Shown in pieces: positions 19,145 to 31,463 of a DNA stretch of 64,000 nt. Numbering within the stretch: position 1 is the first letter of the stretch; each line of letters opens with the position of its first letter. The notes under the pieces were generated by a model that worked only from the letters and a program-made list of their open reading frames with translations, was not told where the DNA came from and made no database searches. This DNA is from Benincasa hispida (lineage: Eukaryota; Streptophyta; Magnoliopsida; Cucurbitales; Cucurbitaceae). The stretch covers positions 59,051,508 to 59,115,507 of the forward strand of contig NC_052351.1 of the NCBI RefSeq assembly GCF_009727055.1, read 5' to 3'. A program made the position numbers and the translations under genes.

Positions 19145-21028
19145 TGAAGGAAGTGGCGAAGGTTCACAGTAGAAGGGGATCATCCTAATTTTTTCAATTT
19201 CTACATAACCCAATTTACAGAAATAAAATTATGCTAAAAACCAAAATTTATAGCATGCAAACACAATTAAACATAAGAGAATTAAGGTTTGAAGAAACCC
19301 TTACCTTTGAAGAACCTTTTCTTCACGTGAATCCTCTTTGATCTTGAACAATGACAATAAAAAACGTAAACTAAAATGGCCATCACCATGAAAGAGTCTT
19401 CTGTATTCTCTGGGATGAGAATCCAAGGAGTTGTCGACTCTTGGAATTTTGTGAGGGAAAGGAGAATTTTAGAGATGAGAGGAATAGGAAGAAAATCTTA
19501 GAAGCTTTCTTTGAGAGCAGAACTTCACAACACAGAGATTTCTGTAAACTCTGTGAAGAACAAGAAAATACTCCAACCAATTCTCCCTACTCAGTACGAG
19601 GGTTGAGAAGGATAAGGCAAAGAAGTTATTTTCCTCCCTTAATTTCAAAATATTAAAATTAATAAATAAATAAATAATTTTCATATAAAATATATATATA
19701 CATATATAAAAACTAACATGTTATATCATACATAACATATAACCTACGGTTTAAAATTGTATCATATACAATATAACCTATAGTTTTAATTCTCTCAACA
19801 ATGATATTTAATATAAATCTCATTTATATTAAATTCAATTATATGAATCTAATTCACATAATTATTATTTGGATCATAATCAAATACATTATAGTAATTA
19901 TATCATATATAATTAAATTAAATTACTTATATCACATATAATTAATTTCCTCAATTAATTTAAATAATTCAAATTAATCCAAAATTGATTCTCATAAATT
20001 CTTGTTAAGCTACAGAGGGGACCTCATGGACCTGTAGCTTGAAGCTTCAACAGTACTTGAATAATTAATTAAACTCTTTAATTAAATTATTCAACATCCA
20101 TTAACTGTTGGGCACTCCACTAAAGACCGACAACTGCACTCTTCGCACTATAGGTATATTTTTATGTCCATTAGATATATAACCAGTCAATAGTGTGATG
20201 ACTCTTCACAAATTACTCGTAAGTACAATTGGGCCAAAATTACCATTTTGCCTTTATAGTTACATCTAACTCCTTAAGTACCACTGATCCCTCCTATGAA
20301 CAAACCCCTCTCAGGTAAGGAGAGGGTGTGGTGCCACATTGTTCAAGCCTTAGAATCAGCCTTTAAGGGAACAATTTATCCACTTATCCCGACATCGAGA
20401 AATAAGTGAATTCCTTCTTGTGTAGTTGTGTTCCCAACTTCTCAATCAGAAAAATCCCTAAGATGATAGGCTTATTGAGTCAATAATCTGGCCACTCTCA
20501 CCCATACAAATCAAAAGACCGCCTTCGCAGGCAAGAGTTTTTAACTCACTAAGGATTCAGGTCATGTCATCTATGGTCATTCTAATGAAATGTAAGTCTC
20601 TATTATGAACGGTGTTATATAATGAGACTAGTCATTTAATGGTCCGATCTTATACAAACTTCTTTGTATAGAATACCCCCGCTCCATGTCTCCACATGAA
20701 TGATCAGGATCAGATCCTTTTTAGCACTTTACAACAATTGTAACATCTACAAAGCGGGCCACATTCATAGTGTCACCATGATAAATATTCAGTCTTATCC
20801 ATCTACTACAGACCATTTAGGTTATCACTTAAACATGATCCACCTATATGTCTCTACATACATGTTTAAGCTACAGATGATAACTTTAGATGTTAGTTTA
20901 TTGGTTTGTGGGTTTATGCTACTAAGTGTTAAATAAAACATCTCATATTTTATTAAATAAATAAAATGTTTGTACAATACAATTACAAATTACAGAACCT
21001 TACGAGATTTAGGGCATCAACCCCAACA
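19145..21028 (-). repeat. Copia J 3' LTR
   Basis: On the minus strand it starts TGTTGGGGTTGATGCCC at 21028 and ends CTTCCTTCA at 19145 (1884 bp). The start is close to that of the E LTR. A splice-donor-like AAAGGTAAGG lies on the minus strand near 19308-19299. A polypurine tract CAAGTGGGAGAT precedes it on the J side (21030-21041). The gene-free stretch otherwise shows only AT-rich LTR sequence. Confidence 0.75.
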
Positions 21029-21054
21029 ATCTCCCACTTGACCTAAAGCCGGTG

Positions 21055-21645
21055 GGGTGTACAATATAAAAGTCATACTAATATACAAGTATAAAAAGCA
21101 ATAAACTAGGGCATAACACGCACCAAGTACGAATCTTCTACTTGCCCTAGTCTAAATGTGGCCTGTCCCATAGACCCATACTCTAAAGGTGACCCTCAAA
21201 CACCTTATCCTTGAAGGCATTTGTAAATGGATCAGAAACTTTGTGCTCTGAAGCTATCTAAGTGACGATCACATCTCCTTGATGCAGAATCTCTCAGATG
21301 AAATGATACTTCTGCTCTATATGCTTCCTGTGTTTATGACTCTAAGGCTATCAAGAATTAGCCACAGCACCACTATTATCAATATAAAGAGAGATAGGCT
21401 TTGACATGTTTGGAACCACTTCCAGATCAATCGGAATTTCCTGAGCCACACAGCGTCCTTAGCAGCTTCACAAGCCGCTATGTACTCAACCACCATGGTG
21501 GAGTCAACAATGCACCTCTACTTGGTGCTTCTCTAGACTACTACCCATTCGTTAAGAGTGAACACTGATCTTAATGTGGATTCCCTAGAATTCTTATCAG
21601 TCTTAAAATCAGAGTCCGTGTATGGTATAAGAATCAAATCCTTAG
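21055..21645 (-). pseudogene. Copia J RNase H fragment
   Basis: In several frames the minus strand matches the RNase H region of D and G (compare 23130-23540 and 59250-59700), for example the parts corresponding to ITLYCDNSGA and to VAACEAAK. It is heavily decayed with stops. It is cut at 21645 by the D 3' LTR, so D was inserted into J; the rest of J would lie right of the window. Confidence 0.7.
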
Positions 21646-22970
21646 TGAAGGAAATTAGACATGAGGATTTTCATGAGCAGCGGAATGATCGTTAATATTA
21701 TTATAAATATATATGATAACCAACTTACCATATTATATTTATAACCTATAGTTTTCATGTTTCATCTCATGAAATATATAAACCATAGCTCTTTTTCTAT
21801 TTCATGGTAATTAATGTAAATCTCATTTACATTAATCCTCCACTTGATGTATCTCATACATCACATCGATCATATCATATATAATCGAATTTCCTCTTGT
21901 CAATTTGAACATTTTAAATCAACACCAAGAACTAATTCTCAACTTGAATCTATTGAACTACCAAAGGGACCTTATGGACCTGTAGCTTGAAGCTCTAACG
22001 ATACGTGAATAACTGACTCAACTCTTTAGCCACGAGATCCACCATCCATTAACTGCAGGGCACTTTACTAAAGACCGACAACTACACTCTCCTTACTATA
22101 GATATATTTTCTGTCCATATCAACCAATCAACAAGGCAATAACCCTTCACAAATCGCTCGTAAGTATAACTGGGTCAATAACCGTTATTCATCTGTAGTT
22201 ACATCTAACTTCTTAAGTACCACTGATCCCTCTAATGAACATAAGTCATAGTCCTACTATGACTGAGTCCTCTCTTCCAAAGAGAAGATGTGGCCACTAT
22301 GTTAAAGACTAGGAATCAGCCTTTAAGGGAGCAATCTATCTACTTACCCTTGCTTTGGAGAAGAAGTGAATTCCATCTTGTGTAACTGAGTTCCCATCTC
22401 TCAAATCAGACAAATCCCTAAAAAGGTAGACATGTTGAGTTGGCAATCTGGCCATTCTCACCATACTAATCAAAGGACCGCCCTTAAAGGCAGGAATTCC
22501 CAAAACACTTAGGATTGAGGTCATGTCACCTATGGTCGTTTAGGTGAGATGTAAGTCTCAAGTATCAATGGCGTTATATAAAAAGACTAGTCATCTCGTG
22601 GTCTGATTTTATACAAACTCATTGTATAGGACACCCCCGTTCGCATGTCTCCACATGAATGGTCAGGATCTACCATTTGTAGTAGTTCACAACACTTGCA
22701 AACCTCTATAAAGCGGGCCGTATCCATTGGGTCACCAGGATCAGGTATCCCTCCTTAATCCTTATACTACAGACCTTTTTAGTTTATCACTTAAGGCATG
22801 ATCCACTTGTATATCTCATATACATGCTTAAGTTTACATACAATAACCATGGAGCTTTGTTTATTGGATATGAGTAAATGCCAAATATAATAACTCTTAT
22901 TTAATTCATAACAATGTGTACAGTTTAATAATTACGAGACTTTGGGAGAATTAGGACATCAATCCCAATA
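21646..22970 (-). repeat. Copia D 3' LTR
   Basis: On the minus strand the start is TATTGGGATTGATGTCC at 22970 (usual TG altered to TA) and the end is TTTCCTTCA at 21646. It is 1325 bp, against 1636 bp for the partner LTR 55207-56842; it lacks most of the segment that carries CGATCG motifs there. The polypurine tract CAAGTGGGAGAT lies at 22973-22984. Confidence 0.8.
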
Positions 22971-24746
22971 ATCTCCCACTTGTCTTAATGCCTCGGGAGA
23001 CTAATGTACAATATATGAAAAATACAAGTACAATATACCATAAACTAGGGCATACCCTAGTATCATCTTCCACTTGCCCTAGACAAGATGCCACATGTCA
23101 CATAGACCCAGACTCTCCAGGTGACCCTTGAAAACTTTAGCCGTGAGAGCCTTTGTAGATAGATCAACAACGTTGTGCTCCGATGGAATCTTCGTGACTA
23201 TCACATCACTGCGATGCACAATCTCCCTGGTCAAGTGGTATTTCTATTCTATATGCTTGCCTCGACAATGGCTCCAAGGTTCCTTTGAATTCGCCACAGC
23301 CCCGCTGTTATCATAATAAAGAGTGATCGGCAAATCCATATTTGGACCAACTTTCAATTCTGTAAGGAATTTCCTCAACCAAACAGCCTTCTTAGCTGCT
23401 TCACAAGTGGCCACGTACTCTAATTTCTTGATGCTTTGCCACACTACAGCCCCTCCATTCAGAGTGAACACTGACCCCGATGTCGATTTACGAGAATCTC
23501 TATCAGTCTAAAAGTCAGAGTCTGTGTATCTTGTAAGGATCAAATCCTTATCTCCATACATGAGCATGTAGTCCCTCGTTCTCTGAAGATACTTGAGGAT
23601 CGTCTTGACCATCGTCCACTGATCTAATCCTGAATTGGACTAATAACGACTGACAATCCCTACTGCATAGCAAATGTCGGGTCTGGTACACAACATTGCA
23701 TACATTAACCTTCCAATAGCTGAAGCATAGGGAATCCATCTCATCTCCTCAACATCTTGAGGTGTCTTAGGACACTGATCCTTAGACAAAACGATTCCAT
23801 GCCTGAATGGTAAACCCCTATTGGAATCTTGCATCCTATACCTAATAAACATTTAATCTATGTACAACGCGTGAGACAAGGCTAACTTCTTGTTCTTACG
23901 ATCCTGAATAATCTGGATCCCTAGCACATATTGTGCCTCACCCAAATCTTTCATTTGGAACTAGGTAGCTAGCCACTTTTTAATGTCAATCAGATACCTT
24001 ACATCATTTCGAATGAGTAGGATATCATCCACATACAGTACCAGAAAAGTTACTGAGCTGTTGATGATCTTCTTGTAAACACAAGGCTCATCAACATTCT
24101 AATCAAAGCCAAATGACTTGAACGCACTGTCAAATCTAATGTCCCATGATCTAGACGCTTGTTTCAGCCCATAAATAGACCTGTTAAGCTTGCAAACTCT
24201 TTGCTCTTGATCTGGAACTACAAAGCCCTCTGGTTGAGCCATGTAGATGGTCTACTTAAGATTACAATTAAGAAAGAAAATGTTGACGTCCATTTGCCAT
24301 ATCTCATAATCATAAAATGTGGATATGGACAGAAGTATCCTGATAGACTTGAGCATGACAACAGGTAAGAAAGTTTCCTCATATTCCACTCCCTCGACCT
24401 GGGCATAACCTTTTGCCACGAGTCTAGCCTTAAACGTTTGCACCTTTCCATCTACACCTCGCTTTCACTTGTAGATCCACTTACACTCTATAGGTTTTAC
24501 CCCATCAGGCTGATCCACAAGCTTCCAGACTTGATTGAAGTACATAGACTCCATTTCTTGGTTCATGGCCTTAATCCACTCATTCTTGTCAACATCCTTC
24601 ATTGCTTGCTTAAAAGACAATGAATCCTCGACCCCATCATTAGAAATGACGTTCTGGGCTTCAATCAAATCCATGTAGCATTCTGGTGGGTTCATAACCC
24701 TCCCACTACATCAAGGCAGTCTCAACTCTTGAGCTGGTTGACTAGA
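22971..24746 (-). pseudogene. Copia D reverse transcriptase and RNase H
   Basis: N-terminal RT pieces: DLIEAQNVISNDGVEDSLSF and [20 protein letters not shown], then KARLVAKGYAQVEGVEYEET. The catalytic YVDDI is encoded at about 24035-24021. Later pieces: CPKTPQDVEEMRWIPYASAI, MYAMLCTRPDICYAVGIVSR, and RNase H with VATCEAAKKAVWLRKFLTEL and ITLYYDNSGAVANSKEPW. The piece AGRVMNPP-like end near 24700 is the usual basic box before RT. At least six stops or frameshifts separate the pieces. The catalytic Asp pair is retained, but no long frame survives. Confidence 0.88.
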
Positions 24747-24751
24747 TGTAC

Positions 24752-26640
24752 TGATGCGTTGTAAATGTGATGCAATAATGGTATGATTTGCGATGATTTG
24801 TTATGTATTGCACATTCAAGTTTTCTTATTAAGATCCAAGTATAAATCTCACTAGGTTTCCTGGTAAGTCCAGGGTTGAACATAGGGACTACTGAGTTAC
24901 TATGCGACAATAAATTTGATTCCTTTGCGGTGGCAAAAACAAATAAGTTGGATGGTGTTTTCTTTGAGTATATTTCCTATACGAAGAATTTGAGTAAAGT
25001 GTTGATGAAATTGAAAATTACAATGAGTATGCGATGAACGGATTGAGAAGGGATTAGCTAACACTTCCTAAGATTGCGTTCAAGTTATGCGTTCATGCTA
25101 CACACATAGAAAAACATATCATCTCCTAATACAAATGCCATAATTCCTATTTCTAGGACGCATGCGGTGTATACAATAATGTCGATATGACTTATGTCTA
25201 AGCCTTTATTCTTGTCTATGCGATGATGAATGATGCACACATACACAAGGTGACCGCATACTATCATATCCTATCTCTAGGGTGCATGCGATGTGTTAAT
25301 AGCAACAGAACTTATTCCTATGTTTCTATCTCTTGCTTATGCGGTTCTAATCTGACTCTCTCAAACCTAGATTCTAATTTGACTCTCCCAAGCCTAGATT
25401 CTATCTTTAGACCACTCTCCTGAGCATCTCTAAACGGTGAATGACGCACACATAAGACAAGATGATCGCATAAAGTGAAGATTTTAGGTCATGCTAGCTA
25501 AGTACATCTCAACCCATTCAGAAATTTAGCTACTCATGCGAAATATGGAGAGATTGAACACAAGTTGAAATGAGATTTCCATTGTCTATAGACTAAGTGC
25601 AGAATACAGAATAACAATAGAATGTAGAGATACGAAGCCCGGTAGCAATGTCTTGCTTCCCGTGGCCTTTTACACTGTCTTTTCACTCCAACTCTGCTCA
25701 GATGAATATCCTTGCTTCCGCAAGTGTTGGCCCGCTCTCCTTTTGTAGCGCTTCCCACAATCTTTCGAGTTGTCCGGGAATGATCTATCAGCATCTTCTT
25801 CTCTTCGCTCGTCTCCGTCTTCTAAGTATGACCATGAACAAGCTAATGACTAACTATCTTGTATAAGGTCTCTATTCTATATGACGAACCCCTTTAACGA
25901 TGGTGGCCTTCGGTATTTATAGAGCTCAAGGTGAAGAAGCTTTGCTATCTAATGATTACAATGATGGGTGGTCATTAAATCTCCTGCTCTGATGCGCCGA
26001 TTATTGTTCACCGAAAGTTGAGTGTACTTGCTACAGTGTGTCATTAATGGCTTGTCAACTAAATTTGGATTCGACCGTCATCAGCTTTCCGTCCCATCAT
26101 GATTTATTATCCTATCACCTTGATGTGCAGTATTTATGCGGCCACCTTCTTGAGCGACTTCTCGCGAACGCATACGATCGCATGACTCTGCGATCACAAT
26201 CTTTTACGCCGATTATTGTTCACTGAAAGTTGAGTGTACTTGCTACAGTGTGTTGTTAATGGCTTGTCAACTAAATTTGGATTCGACTGTCATCAGCTTT
26301 CCGTCCCATCATGATTTATTATGCTATCACCTTGATGTGCAGTTTTTATGCAGCCACCTTCTTGAGCGACTTCTCGCGAACGCATACGATCGCATGACTC
26401 TGCGATCACAATCTTTCAATGTGTGCGGATGCCTAATTCCTTGGATCGGAAGTTAACTTGTGCCAACGCATTTTTCCTGCACAAAATAAGTAAATTAGCT
26501 ACATTAATGCGATGGGTGCATGCGATTTCAATTTTCTCAATTTAACGCTTTTAGACATGATTTTGTATATTTTTTCCATCACATTCCCTCATTGTTTTAC
26601 TTATATGCATTGTAATAACGTGTATTTCTACCTGTTATCA
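24752..26640 (-). mobile_element. Ty3/gypsy-type solo LTR in D
   Basis: On the minus strand it begins TGATAACAGGTAGAAATAC at 26640 and ends AACGCATCA at 24752; both sides carry TGTAC (24747-24751 and 26641-26645). No internal region or primer site accompanies it, so it is a solo LTR, 1889 bp. A GCTCTATAAATA TATA box sits at about 25925-25914. The start resembles the LTR of K (TGTAATAACTTGTAGAAA). Confidence 0.88.
25996..26419. repeat. 212-bp tandem duplication inside the solo LTR
   Basis: Copy 1 starts at 25996 and copy 2 at 26208, both with GCCGATTATTGTTCAC; they differ at only a handful of positions. The small open frames here (26038-26226 and 26250-26456) are repeats of each other and not genes. 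Confidence 0.9.
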
Positions 26641-26645
26641 TGTAC

Positions 26646-26746
26646 CAACCTCAATAATTCTTGTTGATCTGTCAATCTGTTCAAGAACTCTTGTTGAACT
26701 CTCAGTAGTCTCAGTCTCACTAGAAATCTCACATAAAAGAAGCTTA
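26646..26746 (-). pseudogene. Copia D pol piece between two insertions
   Basis: A 100-bp remnant encoding the repetitive STRV-type linker before RT (for example TTESSTRVLEQ). It lies between copia C on one side and the solo LTR on the other, with TGTAC and GCTTA duplications at its two ends. Confidence 0.8.
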
Positions 26747-26747
26747 T

Positions 26748-28613
26748 TGTTGGGTTTTATGTTCTAAAACCTTGCAGTTTATAAAATAATAAACATCTTC
26801 TATATTCAATATACTCGTTATTGATTTCATAAATTGTACAAAAGTCTAAATCCAATAAACTAAGACCCATGACTATTGTATGAGTACTTGAACTTTATGT
26901 GGAGACATAGAGTGGATCAGGTTCGAGTAAATAGTCAAAATGATCTACGGTACATGAATAAGGTTGGGTACCATATTTTGGTAACACCATTGGATGCGGC
27001 CTACTCTGTAGTTGTTACAAAGAGTTGTAAAGTGCTACATATGATGTGATCCTAATTCGAACATGTTATGACATGAGGAGTGGAGGCATCCTATGCAATG
27101 AGTTTGCATGAGATCAAGACCAAAAAATAAGTCACTCTTACTTTATAACGCTGTTTACTATTTAAGACTGACTATTTCACCTAGATAACCTAGTTAACTC
27201 GATCTTAATCCTGAGCTAACTATGAACTCCTGTTTATTCGGGATTGCCCTTAGATTTGCATAGTTGAGGGTTGGCCCAACAGTGCTAGCTCAATAAGACT
27301 CCCATTTCAAGGTTAAGACCGGATAGATAGCTGGGGACATAGGGTGCAAGACGGAGTTCATGCCTACCCGATTTAGGGATAGGAGAAAGGTTGTTCTCTC
27401 AAGTACTAAATCCGGGTCTTGAACAAGTGACCCCACCCTCTCACTGGGTTGAGAGAGTTTGGTTTAGTGATTTGATCACAAAATAGTTGTTCATTAGAGG
27501 ATTAGTAGGGACTTGAGGAATAACATGTAATCTCGAGGGTAAAACAGATATTTGACCCAGCCATTATTACGAACAACCCGTGAAGGGTCCACTTGCTGAT
27601 TATGGTTAAAACATGTGGACATAATATATCTACAGTGAGGGGAGTGCAACTATGCGCTTTAGTGGAGTGACCCATTAGTTAATGAATGGAGATTAATCTG
27701 ATCTAATGAGTTTAGCCAATTAATCTCGGATCGTTAGAGCCCATGATCTGTAGGACCGCGAGGTCCCCCTACTACCTCGTAACGGACTAGCTCTAGAATA
27801 GCGTGATAAGTTAATTTGAAACGTTCAAATTAGAATTAAGGGAATTAGTAATTATACATAGATATAAATTACATGTTTAATTTAAGAATTAAACGGAATA
27901 GGAGAATTTATATATTTAAATAGATTTACATATATAAAAATGGATATGTGTTAAAATTAATTTAATATTTTGATATTAAATTAATTAAGTTTTATTTAAT
28001 AATTAATTTATGAAATTAATTAAAATTTTCATTTTTAAAACCAAAATAGATTTTATAAAATCAAATTTTCATTTTTGACATAAAATTGAAAAGGAAAAAA
28101 CAAAACATACAAATGGAAAAATTGGTTTTTCCATTATCCATCTTTCAAGTAGCTCACACAATATGCATTCAATCTTGCCTTATCTTCTCCATGCATGAGC
28201 TGCAACTCATGCAAGTCTCTCCTTTGCATGTTGATCTGCAATATAATGAATAAATTGGAGTGAAAATTGGGGATGCAATCTATAGAGAATTTTAGAGAAA
28301 ATTTAGGTTGAAGAAAAGGTTCTTCAACAATATTACTGCATTGAGCATTTCTCCTTCATCCCTTGATTCAAGCTTGTTTTGAGTCCCACAACTCAATGTA
28401 GAGCACCAAGAGAATAGTGGGGAAGATCTTGAGGTAGTTTGCAACAAGATTTGGAGAAGATAGCAGCTGGAGAATGAGCTTTGAGGAAGTTCTACAAGAG
28501 GTATGTCTTGAAACTCGTTTTCTGCAAGAGCATATTTTTTACTTTGCCAAAATTAGTGAATTTGAGTACTTAAATGATCCTTATGCTTCCGTTGTTGCTG
28601 ATACAGTCCTACA
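26748..28613 (+). repeat. Copia C 5' LTR
   Basis: Begins TGTTGGGTTTTATGTTC and ends CAGTCCTACA, about 1866 bp, and matches 34382-36165. The same LTR family forms solo LTRs at 42610-44488 and 61207-63185. A splice-donor-like AAGAGGTATGT spans 28496-28506. Confidence 0.88.
28496..28506 (+). promoter_or_regulatory. Splice-donor-like site in C LTR
   Basis: AAGAG followed by GTATGT at 28501 matches the plant donor consensus. The 3' LTR keeps it (GT at about 36049). With the acceptor at 31462 it would remove the primer site and leader. The site is seen; use is inferred. Confidence 0.4.
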
Positions 28614-28627
28614 ATTTGTATCAGAGC
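28614..28627 (+). promoter_or_regulatory. Copia C primer-binding site
   Basis: ATTTGTATCAGAGC lies just after the LTR and matches the initiator tRNA-Met site TGGTATCAGAGC with one change. Confidence 0.75.
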
Positions 28628-31463
28628 ATCAAATAAACATTCAATTCGGTTTAATTTTTGTTTGGTAGGTGTTTTATATGAGAAATATGAAACTGGTGCA
28701 CTGATATGATTTTCTGAGATTTGGCTATTTAATTCTCTTTAATTTCTAATTAAAATTTGTATTTGGCTCTTGTTTGTTGAGCTTTTATGTGTTAGCAAGA
28801 GTTTGTAATTTATTTGGAGTCATTAGAGTCGAAATTAAGATGTAATTGAAGAAACAAGTGAATGAGGCCGAGTTACTATTCCAGTTTTTTAGCTTCTACT
28901 CAAAATTGTTGTTGAGGTTCAGCTGCTAAGTGATCGCCTAGCTTCAGACACTACACGATGTGAAGAAAAGCTAGACGATCATATAGAAATGGGTGTTGGT
29001 CGCTGTGATGTTGAATGCTAGATGATTGTGTACCTGCAGGAGCTAAACGATGCGTTCAATTTGCTATACGATAACATTAAACGATCGTTTAGTTTTGGCG
29101 TGGGAAATAAACAATACGTTGAATTACTATACGATGGTATTGCACGATCGTTTAGCTACAATGCACGTTAAGCAATATGATGAAGTGCTACGTGATAGCG
29201 CTGAGCGATCGTTTAGATGCGGAGCTAAGCGATCGTATAGATGAAGTGCTAAGCGATGCGTTGAAGTTTCTATGCAATAGAACTATATGATCACTTACCT
29301 ATGAAATGCTAAGCGACGTGATGATCTTCTATACGATGGAGCTAAGCGATAATTTAGCTACAGTGGATACTAAATGATGACATGAAGCGCTAGACAATGG
29401 AGTTAAGCGATCGTTTAGTTCTATACGATAGAACTAAGTGATAGTTATGTGATAGCTAAGCGATGGAGTTGAGCGATTGTGTAGTTCTACACCATAGAAC
29501 TAAGCGATCGTTTAGCTTCGGTAGTCACTAGCGATCGTGTAGTTTTATGTGATAAAGCTAAATGATCATTCAGTTGAGGCAAACACTAAGTGACCGTGTA
29601 GATCTTCACAACACAAGGCAATGGAGCTAGACGATTTCCTTCAGCGTTACACGATCGACCTTTGCAAGACTTTGAGGTTGGATCGAGAGCAGCCTATTCG
29701 ACCGATTTTCTCAAGGTTCAATCCGGTTCAGCCTCAAAGTGTTTTGGCTAGTTCGGTTCAGACTTTGATGGTCTGGTTTAGACTCATCCAGTCCGGTTTA
29801 AGATGTTTGGATTCGGTTTGGAGCGGTTCAAAGACGGTTTTTTAAATTGATTTGTAATAGTTAGGCTTCTGTTTCTTAGTTTTGCCAAAACTAAAACCAT
29901 ATCAGTCTATGTTTAATTATTTATGCATTTGATTTATGTTATAATTAAATAAATCTTGTATGTGCATATAGTATTCCATTTAGATTTAAAATCCCACCAT
30001 AGGAAGCATGTTACATGCATTAAAAGTATGTTATAATTGTTATAATATATAGTATGCATGTTAGGGTTTCTTGTATTTAATATAAATGTTATATTAAAAT
30101 TTGAATGCCTCATGTATGTTATGGATGTTTAGCATGTCTGAAGTTTTATAAGTTGTTATAAAATTGGGATAGACATTTAAAATCCATAATCAACCGCTGC
30201 AGTCTCACGTAGGTTGACCACCTGTTTAAATTGTTAAAACTTATAAAACCTAGGTTCCAAACTCAACCGGTATATAATCCTGTCTAAGGCTAGGGGTATT
30301 TAAGGTTATGGTTTACGAAACACCTCCTTCTTGGGAATTATGGTCGAATTATTGAGCATTGGTAACCGATTTTATGAGCATACGTGAGTGATGTGAGGTA
30401 ATAAAATGGTTTCTCACCTAGACATTGTAGGTTAAAATCCAATTGTAAGAGTTATACTTGGATAAACTACATAGACTTAGGATTGCTTTATTAGCCGAAA
30501 AGAACCTAAGTATAAATCTACCCAAAATAGAACACTTCAGTGGCAGTTTAATAACTTCTATATGATAGAGTTATTAGAAAACTTCAGTGAAAGATTAATA
30601 ACATATACGATACGTTATTTTTAGCTCTCACGTCTCTAAGAGTTCACAATCCAGATTTAAGTGGTACTTCGTGTCACCCTAGGAGTGACCTCCCTATGGA
30701 GAGTATTTTTTTAGCTTAAATCTAGATTTCGATGAATAAGAGAAAGTTGTTCAAATATAAGTCTATTATACGATAAATAGATTTCAACTGCCATGTCTCC
30801 AAATAGTTTACACCGTGAGATTCATATGACGCTTCGTGTCACCCTGGGAGTGACCTCCCTATGGAAAGTGTTTTATATGAGTCAATATCAAGGTAAATAG
30901 AGGAAGTAGTTCATAATAAGTGGGTGAAGAATATGTGTCAATATATCCTACGGCCTCCTCCATTATTCTGAACCATGAGATTCCTATGTTGCGCCTACTG
31001 GTTTGCTTTAGCCGGCCATTTGCTAGTCATTTAGTGACGGCTATCCCTACGGAGGGTTGTAACATAGGATTAAGAGCAACCCAGGCTTTAGCAAAATGAA
31101 TATGGTTTTATAGTTCTATCTTGGATATTGTCTTCTATTTCAGAGGCAAGTTCATACCATTCTATAGGATCTGAAAATGGCGGGTCATACTTACGAGAAT
31201 TACTAAGTTGTTAGTAAAGATCTTGACCGAAAACGATCACTAAACGACTATAGGAATAAGAGTTATTCCTGGGATAGTGTTTGGTCAAAATTGTTTGTTT
31301 TAGTGAAGGAGTATCTGACTGCCCCACGGTAGCACATATTCTAACTCACTAAAATAACATTGCAAATAAATAATGGTTATCGGTACATTATTACTTTTTG
31401 CTAAAACTTGATTTTGGATTTAGTTACAATTTGCTAATTAGAATTTGTTTGAATTTTATCAGC
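28628..31463 (+). other. Copia C long leader
   Basis: Homologous to the leaders of A, D and E. Contains the CGATCG cluster (28920-29640), a GGTTCA-rich part (29690-29840), the AT-rich TTATAA part, and three copies of a 163-bp unit beginning near 30642, 30806 and 30969. A small frame at 29621-29845 is probably chance. It ends in TTTGAATTTTATCAG at 31462, two bases before the Gag ATG. Confidence 0.7.
28920..29640 (+). repeat. CGATCG palindrome cluster in C leader
   Basis: The densest cluster in the window: about twenty variants, such as TTAAACGATCGTTTAG (from about 29077), GAGCGATCGTTTAG (about 29202) and CTAAGCGATCGTTTAGC (about 29500). Many carry the pair GATCGTTTAG and CTATACGAT within one 30-35 bp step. 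Confidence 0.88.

Noticed and set aside
19441..19684. Overlapping frames on both strands near the J LTR end
   Set aside because: LTR sequence; no motif, and the same part in the E LTR is not open.
28920..29640. Possible CRISPR-like array
   Set aside because: Motifs are short, degenerate and irregularly spaced, with no unique spacers of constant length, and the DNA is from a plant.
29621..29845. 74-codon frame in the C leader
   Set aside because: Not conserved as protein in A or E leaders; the DNA similarity there is noncoding.
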